Below are positions 1-5,876 of a DNA stretch of 10,824 nt, piece by piece. Under the pieces are notes generated by a model. That model had not been told where the DNA came from. It made no database searches and saw only the letters and a program-made list of their open reading frames with translations. The DNA comes from Pseudomonadota bacterium (GTDB lineage Bacteria; Pseudomonadota; Alphaproteobacteria; Sphingomonadales; Sphingomonadaceae), in NCBI GenBank assembly GCA_023386515.1, contig JAEWJQ010000067.1, positions 1 to 10,824 of the forward strand. Direction: 5' to 3'. Both the position numbers and the translations under genes were made by a program. Every line of letters begins with the position of its first letter. Positions within the stretch are counted from its first letter, which is position 1.

Positions 1-165
1 CAACACCACCGCCGCGCCGTCGCTGGACAGACGCTGCAGGCCCTGCGTGCCGGGCGCGAGCGCGGCACCGGCCGGCTGCTCCGCCGCAGCCGGCGGGACT
101 TCGGTAACCTTCTCCTTGCCACTTGGCTGCAGCGGCGCGGCCATCACGGCTTCGCTGACGATCAT
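1..165 (-). CDS. 5' end of an unrecognised protein, Pro/Ala-rich N-terminus (partial)
   Basis: Reading leftward from the ATG at 165-163 there are 55 open codons that run off the left edge. The start is chosen because GGAAGAAAG lies about 4 nt upstream as a ribosome-binding site. A GTG five codons further upstream (180-178) is in frame but would swallow that site, and a TGA closes the frame just before it. The protein begins MIVSEAVMAAPLQPS and continues through a charged stretch (GKEKVTEVPP) into an Ala/Pro/Gly-rich segment. There is no obvious signal peptide or membrane segment in the part seen, and I do not recognise the family. It points the same way as the PAP2 gene upstream but lies about 300 bp beyond it and has its own promoter-like box, so it is probably a separate transcript. 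Confidence 0.6.
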   Translation of the reverse strand, partial: MIVSEAVMAAPLQPSGKEKVTEVPPAAAEQPAGAALAPGTQGLQRLSSDGAAVVL

Positions 166-466
166 CGCGCTTTCTTCCACGCACCGACCCCGGCTTCATT
201 GTAGCGGGACAAGGGCGAGAAAAACCCGACGATCCGCAGACTATCTTTTAACCGACTAGGACGTCACGAGTCTTTTTTTCACGATCGTCAGTTTACACCC
301 GGTCCAGGGATAACTCTATTCATACGGCCGGGACCCTGAAGACGAATATCACCGCACAAAGTCTTGGCTAGACTGGACGAAATGATGCCAGAGGTCGCCT
401 GATCGTGACACGGAGGCCGAAGATTCAATGATATCGCAGCGGTGAGACGCGCGGCGCGCGGCGGTG
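166..466. other. Non-coding spacer downstream of the PAP2 gene and upstream of the partial gene
   Basis: This 301-bp stretch has no convincing gene on either strand; the short open frames lack start signals and codon bias. It is visibly richer in A+T than the flanking genes. It contains a run of seven T (minus-strand A) around 272-279, an 8-bp palindrome ACGATCGT at 281-288, and the -10-like box at 198-205. A GC dyad with arms CGCGC/GCGCG and loop GGC at 448-460 lies 6 bp past the PAP2 stop codon; it has no following U-run, so it is a weak terminator candidate at best. Confidence 0.6.
198..205 (-). promoter_or_regulatory. Candidate -10 box for the gene starting at 165
   Basis: On the minus strand this reads GCTACAAT, matching 7 of 8 positions of the Caulobacter-type -10 consensus GCTANAWC. 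It lies 32 bp upstream of the ATG at 165, leaving room for a short leader with the GGAAGAAAG ribosome-binding site. The -35 region is poor: a T-rich stretch, TTTTTCTCG, lies 10 to 15 bp upstream with only a few consensus matches. Confidence 0.35.
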
Positions 467-1429
467 TCAATCGGCGCGCGCCACCCGCTCGACCAGATAC
501 AGCATCGCCGTCGCCACCGCCGCGCCGATCAGCATGTCCGCCAGATAATGCGTCCCCTCGACCGGCGTCGACAGCAGCATCGCCGCGTTGAGCGCGAGCA
601 CCGGCCAGCGCAGGCTGCGGATCGGCCAGGCGGCGCGGATGTAGATCACCGCCGCCGCGGTGTGGAAGCTGGGCGCGGAGACGAGGCCGCGCAGATGGGC
701 GAGGTCGATCACCCGCACGCTGTGATCGCGCAGCGCCGGAATCAGTCCCTGCTGCCATTGCTCGCTTTCGGGCATGTACGGGATCGCCCCGTGCCAGAGA
801 TAGGAGAAGGGCCCCACCGCCGGCATCAGCGCGTAGAGCGCCAGCGTCGCCACCGCGGTCAGCCAGAAGGCGGCGAGGAAGCGATGCGCCGCACCGCGGT
901 CGCCCGACCAGGCGGCATGGCCGAGCAGGATCGCCGGCGTCAGATAGATGCTGCGATAGGCGGCAAGGCCGAGCACCTGCAGCGACGGATGCGCCGCGAC
1001 CGCGCCATACCAGGCGAGCCAGTCGAAGCCCAAGGCCTCGTCGATCCGTTGCAGCGCGGCATCGTGGAACCCTTGGGTCAGCGCCGCGATCGGATAGCTG
1101 GCGACGGCGCCGACGAGGGCGATCACCGTGAACAGCGCATAATATTCCGCACCGGCGGCAAGCGCAGGACCGTGGCGCCAGCCCGTCCGCCCCGCGCCGA
1201 GCCGCAGGGCGAGCGCACACCCGCCGCAGAGGAGATAGGGAAGGTTGCCGCCGCTCATCGGGTCGATCGTCAGCTCGCTGGCCCGCATCAGCAGCGCGAC
1301 GACCAGGCCGCTGACCACCACCGCCAGCCACAGCAGCAGGCCCGGAACGCCGGCCGCGGGCGCGGTACCGGGTTCCGATACGGCGCGGGGCGGAAGCTGG
1401 CGATCGGCGGCGGGGGACTGGGTCGGCAC
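467..1429 (-). CDS. PAP2 superfamily membrane protein, Aur1/inositolphosphotransferase-like
   Basis: This 320-residue polytopic inner-membrane protein carries the two histidine motifs of PAP2-type enzymes. Ser254-Phe-His256 sits in the context SAPSFHTAAA, and His294 and Asp298 sit in GTHYLAD. The spacing and the GTHYxxD form resemble the PAP2_3/Aur1 branch rather than classical PgpB. In this family the first His is the acid-base partner and the second the nucleophile of phosphate ester transfer. Membrane segments are likely near 30-48, 63-78, 95-118, 147-170, 183-205, 255-290 and 298-314. Substrate is not predictable: a lipid phosphate (undecaprenyl pyrophosphate, phosphatidate) or a sphingolipid head-group transfer are both possible. 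The start is GTG; TAA lies five codons upstream in frame (1444-1442), so no ATG start exists before Met48, which would remove the first membrane helix. The ribosome-binding site is weak. Confidence 0.85.
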   Translation of the reverse strand: MPTQSPAADRQLPPRAVSEPGTAPAAGVPGLLLWLAVVVSGLVVALLMRASELTIDPMSGGNLPYLLCGGCALALRLGAGRTGWRHGPALAAGAEYYALFTVIALVGAVASYPIAALTQGFHDAALQRIDEALGFDWLAWYGAVAAHPSLQVLGLAAYRSIYLTPAILLGHAAWSGDRGAAHRFLAAFWLTAVATLALYALMPAVGPFSYLWHGAIPYMPESEQWQQGLIPALRDHSVRVIDLAHLRGLVSAPSFHTAAAVIYIRAAWPIRSLRWPVLALNAAMLLSTPVEGTHYLADMLIGAAVATAMLYLVERVARAD

Positions 1430-1476
1430 GGGCGCGTCTTCATCTTACAAATTCGTGACAGCCCCGCCTCTGCCAC

Positions 1477-1497
1477 GAAAGCTTTCACCAGGGTGAA
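1477..1497. promoter_or_regulatory. Overlapping palindromes, possible operator upstream of the PAP2 gene
   Basis: GAAAGCTTTC (1477-1486) is a perfect 10-bp palindrome. It overlaps TTCACC-AG-GGTGAA (1484-1497), a perfect 6-bp inverted repeat around a 2-bp centre. Their position in a divergent intergenic region suggests a regulator site. I do not recognise a specific regulator, and chance occurrence cannot be excluded. Confidence 0.3.
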
Positions 1498-1667
1498 CGA
1501 AACGCGAGGCCGCCGCGCCGATGCGACGCACCGCCCCACCCCGCGGACGCAGCCGCCGCTGCCGTGCCCGCGCGGTCACGGTTGGCCGGCGGGCAGGCGG
1601 CAAGACCCGATCCGATCAGGGTTTTTCCCGCGAGCGAGCGGCATTCGCCCGCATCCACAAGGACTTG

Positions 1668-1687
1668 GCCTGTCAGGCGTGACAGGC
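1668..1687. promoter_or_regulatory. Perfect 8-bp inverted repeat upstream of the GT2 promoter
   Basis: GCCTGTCA (1668-1675) and TGACAGGC (1680-1687) are exact inverted copies separated by GGCG. The repeat ends 2 bp before the proposed -35 box of the GT2 gene, where a dimeric activator or repressor would commonly bind. If the proposed transcription start is right, the repeat is not transcribed, which argues for a protein site rather than an RNA hairpin. Confidence 0.4.
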
Positions 1688-1689
1688 GG

Positions 1690-1718
1690 ATGACGCCGCC
1701 GGTGCAAGCCGCTACAAG
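1690..1718 (+). promoter_or_regulatory. Promoter of the GT2 gene, Caulobacter-type
   Basis: ATGACGC (1690-1696) matches 6 of 7 positions of the -35 consensus TTGACGS, and GCTACAAG (1711-1718) matches 7 of 8 positions of the -10 consensus GCTANAWC. The spacer between them is 14 bp, within the 10-14 bp expected for that consensus. The predicted transcription start falls about 1724-1729, at or a few bases before the ATG at 1729, so the message would be leaderless or nearly so. Confidence 0.5.
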
Positions 1719-1728
1719 GCGCGCCATC

Positions 1729-2730
1729 ATGCACCGCCCCGCCCTGTCCGTCGTCATCCCCTGCTACAACGAAGCCGCCTGCCTGGAGCTGCTCCACGCG
1801 CGCGTCTCGGCGGCGGCGCGCGACGCCGTGGGCGAGGATTACGAGATCGTGCTGATCAACGACGGCAGCCGCGACGACAGCTGGCCGGTGATGCAGCGCC
1901 TGTCCGCCGCCGACCCCCGGCTGGTCGCGATCAACCTGTCGCGCAACCACGGCCATCAATTGGCGCTGACCGCCGGTCTCGACCTGTGCAGCGGTGCGCA
2001 GATCCTGATCATCGACGCCGATCTGCAGGACCCGCCGGAGCTGCTCGCCGACATGCGGCGGACGATGGCCGATCAGCAGGCCGACGTCGTTTATGCGGTG
2101 CGCCGCAAGCGCGAGGGCGAGACGATCTTCAAGAAGGCGACCGCCGCCGCCTTCTACCGCGTGCTCGACCGCGTCACCGACACGCCGATCCCGCTCGACA
2201 CGGGCGATTTCCGGCTGATGAGCCGGCGCGCGCTCGACGCATTGCTGTCGCTGCCCGAACAGGCGCGCTTCATCCGCGGCATGGTCGCCTGGGTCGGCTT
2301 CCGCCAGGTGCCCTTTCCCTACGACCGCGCTGAGCGCCATGCCGGCGAGACCAACTATCCGCTCGGCAAGATGGTGCGGCTCGCCTTCGACGCGGTCACC
2401 GGCTTCTCGACGGCGCCGCTGCGCTTCGCCAGCCACGCCTCGGTGATCCTCGCCGGCGCGTCGCTCTTGCTGCTGATCTACATCCTGTGGGGGTTCTTCG
2501 AGGGCTCGCCGGTGCAGGGCTGGACCTCGACGATGCTGGTCGTCACCGTCCTGTCAGCGGTGCAGATGTTCGTGCTCGGCATGATCGGCGAATATCTCGG
2601 CCGGCTGTATATCGAGAGCAAGAAGCGCCCGCTCTACCTGGTCGCCGACATTGCCGGCCCGGTGAAGGGCCATTCGACGCTGGGCTTCAACGCCGCCGAA
2701 CCCTCGCCGGAGTTCGACGCCGGCGCCTAG
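1729..2730 (+). CDS. Family 2 polyprenyl-phosphate glycosyltransferase (DPM1/GtrB/ArnC type)
   Basis: This 333-residue protein joins a GT-A catalytic domain (about 5-225) to two C-terminal membrane helices (about 235-256 and 265-290), the layout of GtrB- and ArnC-type enzymes that load a sugar onto undecaprenyl phosphate on the cytoplasmic face. Visible motifs are VVIPCYNE (8-15), NDGSRDDS (44-51), the metal-binding DADLQDPPE (96-104), DTGDFRLMSRR (157-167), and the basic RAERHAGETNY (200-210) leading into the membrane. The ATG at 1729 is chosen because the IPCYNE motif must lie near the N-terminus and because the promoter match ends just before it. In-frame ATGs at 1564 and 1690 would add an Arg/Pro-rich tail unlike the family. 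The sugar cannot be predicted. GtrA and GT-C partners lie 0.8-1.3 kb downstream on other transcripts. Confidence 0.93.
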   Translation: MHRPALSVVIPCYNEAACLELLHARVSAAARDAVGEDYEIVLINDGSRDDSWPVMQRLSAADPRLVAINLSRNHGHQLALTAGLDLCSGAQILIIDADLQDPPELLADMRRTMADQQADVVYAVRRKREGETIFKKATAAAFYRVLDRVTDTPIPLDTGDFRLMSRRALDALLSLPEQARFIRGMVAWVGFRQVPFPYDRAERHAGETNYPLGKMVRLAFDAVTGFSTAPLRFASHASVILAGASLLLLIYILWGFFEGSPVQGWTSTMLVVTVLSAVQMFVLGMIGEYLGRLYIESKKRPLYLVADIAGPVKGHSTLGFNAAEPSPEFDAGA

Positions 2731-2748
2731 GTCCAGCCGAGCTGGATC
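2731..2748. terminator. Short hairpin between convergent GT2 and methyltransferase genes
   Basis: TCCAGC (2732-2737) and GCTGGA (2741-2746) can form a 6-bp stem with a CGA loop directly after the GT2 stop codon, in a 52-bp convergent spacer. No T-run follows on either strand, so termination by this element is uncertain. The octamer TGGATCAG occurs at 2743-2750 and again at 2772-2779. Confidence 0.3.
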
Positions 2749-2782
2749 AGGGCGGCACCGGCCCACGTCAGTGGATCAGACC

Positions 2783-3511
2783 CTAGGCCGGCTCGGCCAG
2801 CGTGACGATCGACACGCCGGGGGTCAGCGGCACCCGGCCGACCGCATGGCGTTCGAGGCGGAAGATCGTCTCGAACAGCGTGTTGAGCGGCTTGGCCGGC
2901 GGTGAATCGTCGCTGTCGTCGCGGCCGGTCAGTCGCCCGGCGATGCGCGCCGCGGCGGCGAGCGGGAAGAGCAAAGAGTTGAAATAGGTCAGCTTGCGCG
3001 GAGTCAGGCCCGCGGCGCCGATCGCCTTGGTCAGCCCGGCCTTGGAATAGCGGCGGTGGTGGTGGTTCACCACGTCATGCGCGCTCCACATCCACTGGTG
3101 GGCTGGCACGGCGATCAGGATCTTGCCGCCAGGCTTGAGCAGCGACTTCATCGCGGCGAGCGCGGCGACGTCGTCCTCGATATGCTCGACGACGTCGAGC
3201 ACCGCGACCAGATCGTAGGCCCCGCGCGCGACGCCCGGCAGCGCGGGCAGCGGCGCATCGCCGACCGGCTTGCCCAGCCGCTCGCTGGCGATGGTGCGCG
3301 CGGCGGGATCGATCTCGATCGCGTCGACCTCGCCGAATTGCGCGAGCATCGGCAGATTGTGCCCGGTGCCGCAGCCGATCTCGAGGATGCGAGCGTCCTT
3401 GGGCATCGCGCCGTAGCGGGTCAGATAATCGCTGAGGATGTCGCGGCGGGCGCGATACCACCAATGGGTGGAATCATGCGCGGCCATGCGGTCGTAGACG
3501 ATGCGATCCAT
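2783..3511 (-). CDS. Class I SAM-dependent methyltransferase
   Basis: This 242-residue soluble protein has a Rossmann-fold methyltransferase core. Motif I is ILEIGCGTGHN (42-52), with an acidic post-I strand end at Glu66 (DAIEIDP, 63-69), LDVVEHIEDD at 105-114, and the LKPGG turn followed by a strand at 125-137. A characteristic segment (WMWSAHD, then NHHHRRYSKAGL, about 140-160) resembles the WSxxD...HxRRY signature common in methyltransferases from polysaccharide and glycolipid clusters. The C-terminal tail (about 178-225) is partly hydrophobic and may touch the membrane. It follows gtrA with only 3 bp between stop and start and lacks a clear ribosome-binding site of its own, so translational coupling is likely. 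The substrate is not determinable; the context suggests a lipid-linked sugar or glycan. It could also methylate a lipid. Confidence 0.88.
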   Translation of the reverse strand: MDRIVYDRMAAHDSTHWWYRARRDILSDYLTRYGAMPKDARILEIGCGTGHNLPMLAQFGEVDAIEIDPAARTIASERLGKPVGDAPLPALPGVARGAYDLVAVLDVVEHIEDDVAALAAMKSLLKPGGKILIAVPAHQWMWSAHDVVNHHHRRYSKAGLTKAIGAAGLTPRKLTYFNSLLFPLAAAARIAGRLTGRDDSDDSPPAKPLNTLFETIFRLERHAVGRVPLTPGVSIVTLAEPA

Positions 3512-3514
3512 GAT

Positions 3515-3946
3515 TTAAGCGAACACCAGCCAGCGATTGAGGATGAAGGTGAAGATGGTGGCCAGTGCCACCGCGGGAATGAGGATCGCCCAGCCGGGCA
3601 GGCCGAACTTGGCGGTGCCGATCCAGGTGACCAGCGCATTCAGCGCCATGCCCGATCCCTGGACGGCGATGAACTGCATCCGCTGCTGCCAGCCGCGGCG
3701 CGCGTCGTTCAGCCCCTTGAAGCTCCAGCGGCTGTGCAGGACATAGCCGCAGGCCACCGCGACCAGAACGGCCGGCGGCACGGCATTGTCGGCATGCTGC
3801 CGCGCCAGCACGAACAGGGTGAGCGGCAGGTAGACCGCCGAATAGATCAGCGTCGACACGCCCCCGGCGATGCCGAAGCGCAGCAATTGCCCGCGCATGT
3901 CGTCGGCCTGGAGGATGTTGAGCAGGGCGGGAGCTTCCCTCGTCAT
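3515..3946 (-). CDS. GtrA-family membrane protein, putative polyprenyl-linked sugar flippase component
   Basis: This 143-residue protein has four predicted membrane helices (about 22-45, 57-74, 90-110, 118-138), the usual size and topology of the GtrA family (PF04138). Family landmarks are RFGIAGGVSTLIYS (23-36), YVLHSRWSFKG (68-78) and the C-terminal FILNRWLVF (134-142). Members are thought to help move polyprenyl-phosphate-linked sugars across the inner membrane, alongside a GtrB-like transferase. The ATG at 3946 has GGAG 3 nt upstream on the minus strand. The same frame is open for more than 1.3 kb further upstream, but that stretch is antisense to the GT-C gene and lacks protein-like character. 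It is the first gene of a two-gene unit with the methyltransferase and diverges from the GT-C gene across 60 bp. A poor TTGCCG-type -35 is the only promoter hint I see. Confidence 0.9.
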   Translation of the reverse strand: MTREAPALLNILQADDMRGQLLRFGIAGGVSTLIYSAVYLPLTLFVLARQHADNAVPPAVLVAVACGYVLHSRWSFKGLNDARRGWQQRMQFIAVQGSGMALNALVTWIGTAKFGLPGWAILIPAVALATIFTFILNRWLVFA

Positions 3947-4006
3947 CGTCTCCGCCCTAAAGGACGGGGACCGGGAACGGCAATTGTTATTCGAAGGGCG
4001 TCTCGC

Positions 4007-5824
4007 TTGACCACTCCTCCGCGCGGCCGGCTCGCAGCCGAGCTGGACCGCCACTGGATCGCGCTCACCCTCGTGGCGTGGCTCGCGGTGTCCGCCTGGT
4101 ATGTCGGCCACGACTGGAACATGGTGCGCTGGCTGTCGCTGGGCGACACCGACGACAACATGCGGTTGATGCAGGTGCGCGCCTGGCTGAACGGCCAGGG
4201 CTGGTACGATCTGCGCAACTATCGGCTCGACCCGCCGCGGGGCTTCGACATCCATTGGAGCCGCATCGTCGACCTGCCGATCGCCGGGCTGATCCTGTTC
4301 TTCCGCCTGTTCACCAGCAACGCCTGGGCGGAGCGGCTGGCGTGCGGCATCGCGCCGCTGCTGCCGCTGTCGATCGCGATGCTCGGCGTCGCAGCGACCG
4401 TGCGGCGGCTGGTCCATCCGCTCGCCTGGCCGCTGGCGATCGTCTTCCTGCTCGGCACATCGGCGACGATGCTGATGTTCCTGCCCGAACGGATCGACCA
4501 TCACGGCTGGCAGCTCGCGATGCTGAGCCTGACCGTCGCCGGCCTGTGCGATCCGCGGGCGCTGCGCGGCGGCATCATGGTCGGGCTGGCGAGCGCGGTC
4601 AGCCTGGCGATCGGGCTGGAGATGCTGCCCTATTGCGCGATGGCCGGCGCCATCCTGGCGCTGCGCTGGGTGTGGGACGCGGCCGAGGCGGACCGATTGG
4701 GCGCCTATGCGCTGAGCCTCGGCGGGGGCAGCGCGATCGGCTATGCCGGTTTCGCCTCCTATGCCAATGCGGCGATGCGCTGCGACGCGCTGACGCCGGT
4801 ATGGCTGTCGGTGATGGTCGCGGCGGGCGCACTGCTGTTCGTGATGGCGCGGATCTCGCCGGCGAGCCGGGGTGCAAGGCTGGCGATGGCGGTGGTCGCG
4901 GGCGGCGTGATCGTCGCCGGCTTCGTCCATTTCTTCCCGCAATGCCTGGGGCGGCCGGAGGGCGTGTCGCCGGAGCTGCAGAAGAACTGGCTGGACAATG
5001 TCCGCGAGGCCAAGCCGATCTACAAGCATCCGTTCCGCCTGGGCTTCCCGATCGCGGCGCTGCCGGTCGTCGGCGTCGTCGGCGTCATCCTCGGCACCTG
5101 GCGCGCGCGGCGCAGCCCGGCGCTGATCGGCTGGGCGGCGGTGGCGCTGTTCGTCACCTTCGCGACGCTGATGCTGCTGTGGCAGGTGCGTGCGGGGCCG
5201 GCGGCGCAGCTGCTGGCGGTGCCCGGCGCGACCGCGCTCGGCTTCGTCGTGCTGCCGTGGCTGCTCGGCCACCGCAACCCGCTGGTACGGATCGGCGGCA
5301 CGGCGGCGGGCTTCCTGATCGTTTCCGGCCTGTTCGCCGGGCTGATCATCAAATATCTGCCGGTCGACGTGCCCAATGCCTATACCAAGCGGGTCAACCG
5401 CTCGACCGGCAATTGCATCCGCTACACCGTGCTACGGCCGCTCAACCTCTATCCGGCGCAGACCGTATTCACCTTCGTCGACCTGGGGCCGCGGCTGATC
5501 ACGCTGACACATCACGATGCGATCGCCGGCCCATACCATCGCAACGGCGATGCGATCCTCGACGTGCAGCATGCGTTCGGCGGATCGGAGCAACAGGCGC
5601 ATGCGATCATCCGCCGCCACGGCGCGACGCTGCTGCTGCTCTGCCCGAACATGGCGGAATCGACCAACTACCGGGCGCGCAATCCGGGCGGCTTCTACGA
5701 CCGGATGGCGCATGGTTGGGTACCGGACTGGCTGACGCCGCTGCCGCTGCCCAAGGATTCGCCGCTGCGGCTGTTCGCGGTAGACGGGGCGAAGCAGCCG
5801 TTCCAGCAACGCGCCGAGCGCTAG
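4007..5824 (+). CDS. Polytopic GT-C-like membrane protein, putative glycosyltransferase
   Basis: This 605-residue protein has one N-terminal helix (about 17-33), a first periplasmic loop rich in conserved-looking residues, roughly ten further helices up to about 455, and a soluble C-terminal domain (about 469-605). The loop contains GDTDDNMRLMQVR (46-58) and HWSR (83-86), and ERIDHHGWQ follows at 161-169. An acidic motif after helix 1 is the hallmark of GT-C enzymes such as STT3, PMT and ArnT, which use polyprenyl-phosphate sugars at the periplasmic face. The TTG at 4007 is preferred because GAAGGG lies 8 nt upstream. The alternatives, GTG at 4073 or ATG at 4121, would cut into or remove helix 1. 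Proteins of this kind are sometimes mislabelled as AcrB-type transporters; I see no RND features. Donor and acceptor are unknown; it is a plausible final transferase for the neighbouring GT2 and GtrA. Confidence 0.8.
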   Translation: MTTPPRGRLAAELDRHWIALTLVAWLAVSAWYVGHDWNMVRWLSLGDTDDNMRLMQVRAWLNGQGWYDLRNYRLDPPRGFDIHWSRIVDLPIAGLILFFRLFTSNAWAERLACGIAPLLPLSIAMLGVAATVRRLVHPLAWPLAIVFLLGTSATMLMFLPERIDHHGWQLAMLSLTVAGLCDPRALRGGIMVGLASAVSLAIGLEMLPYCAMAGAILALRWVWDAAEADRLGAYALSLGGGSAIGYAGFASYANAAMRCDALTPVWLSVMVAAGALLFVMARISPASRGARLAMAVVAGGVIVAGFVHFFPQCLGRPEGVSPELQKNWLDNVREAKPIYKHPFRLGFPIAALPVVGVVGVILGTWRARRSPALIGWAAVALFVTFATLMLLWQVRAGPAAQLLAVPGATALGFVVLPWLLGHRNPLVRIGGTAAGFLIVSGLFAGLIIKYLPVDVPNAYTKRVNRSTGNCIRYTVLRPLNLYPAQTVFTFVDLGPRLITLTHHDAIAGPYHRNGDAILDVQHAFGGSEQQAHAIIRRHGATLLLLCPNMAESTNYRARNPGGFYDRMAHGWVPDWLTPLPLPKDSPLRLFAVDGAKQPFQQRAER

Positions 5825-5833
5825 GCCGACCTT

Positions 5834-5870
5834 TCCGCAAGCCTTCCCGAGCAAGGGAGGAGCTTGCGGA
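5834..5870. terminator. Long hairpin between convergent GT-C and pepN genes
   Basis: TCCGCAAGC (5834-5842) pairs perfectly with GCTTGCGGA (5862-5870). Inside it CTTCCC (5843-5848) pairs with GGGAGG (5855-5860), including one G-T wobble. The result is a near-continuous 15-bp stem with one bulged A (5861) and a GAGCAA loop. It fills most of the 52-bp spacer between two converging stop codons, the expected place for a bidirectional terminator. No U-run follows on either strand, so it may instead protect 3' ends or act with Rho. Confidence 0.55.
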
Positions 5871-5876
5871 TGGCGA

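Larger units (their letters stand above)
1430..1728. other. Divergent spacer between the PAP2 and GT2 genes
   Basis: This 299-bp region separates two genes transcribed away from each other and should hold both promoters. A good promoter match for the GT2 gene lies at its right end (1690-1718), with a perfect inverted repeat directly upstream of it. Overlapping palindromes at 1477-1497 lie 48-68 bp upstream of the PAP2 start codon. I could not find a convincing promoter for the PAP2 gene. No additional gene is supported. Confidence 0.5.

Noticed and set aside
448..460. GC dyad just past the PAP2 stop codon as a terminator
   Set aside because: Only 5-bp arms in GC-repetitive sequence and no U-run; noted in the spacer entry but not called as a terminator.
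1605..1626. Small hairpin (ACCCGA / TC-A-GGGT) followed by TTTTT on the plus strand
   Set aside because: It looks like an intrinsic terminator, but the stem is short with a bulge, no plus-strand gene precedes it, and the GT2 promoter lies downstream, so it has no clear transcript to act on.
1564..1728. Longer start for the GT2 gene (ATG at 1564 or 1690)
   Set aside because: The added residues are Arg/Pro-rich and unlike the family, whose catalytic domain starts within about ten residues of the N-terminus. The 1690 ATG overlaps the proposed -35 box.
3050..3070. GGT/GTG-rich short repeat inside the methyltransferase gene
   Set aside because: It encodes the NHHHRRY segment, which is explained by the protein motif; there is no evidence of an expanding repeat.
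3056..4006. In-frame upstream extension of the GT-C gene across gtrA and the methyltransferase
   Set aside because: The extra residues are the antisense translation of two well-supported genes; the TTG at 4007 has its own ribosome-binding site.
3515..5272. Long minus-strand open frame (585 codons) continuous with gtrA, antisense to the GT-C gene
   Set aside because: Upstream of codon MTREAP the translation is Arg/Gln/Asp/His-rich without any recognisable fold, while the opposite strand encodes a convincing membrane protein. Strong G+C bias at third positions creates such antisense openings. gtrA has its own start with GGAG.
4007..5824. RND (AcrB-type) transporter identity for the GT-C gene product
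   Set aside because: The length (605 residues) and layout do not fit RND pumps of about 1,000 residues with two large periplasmic loops, while the DTDD and HWSR loop fits GT-C enzymes better.
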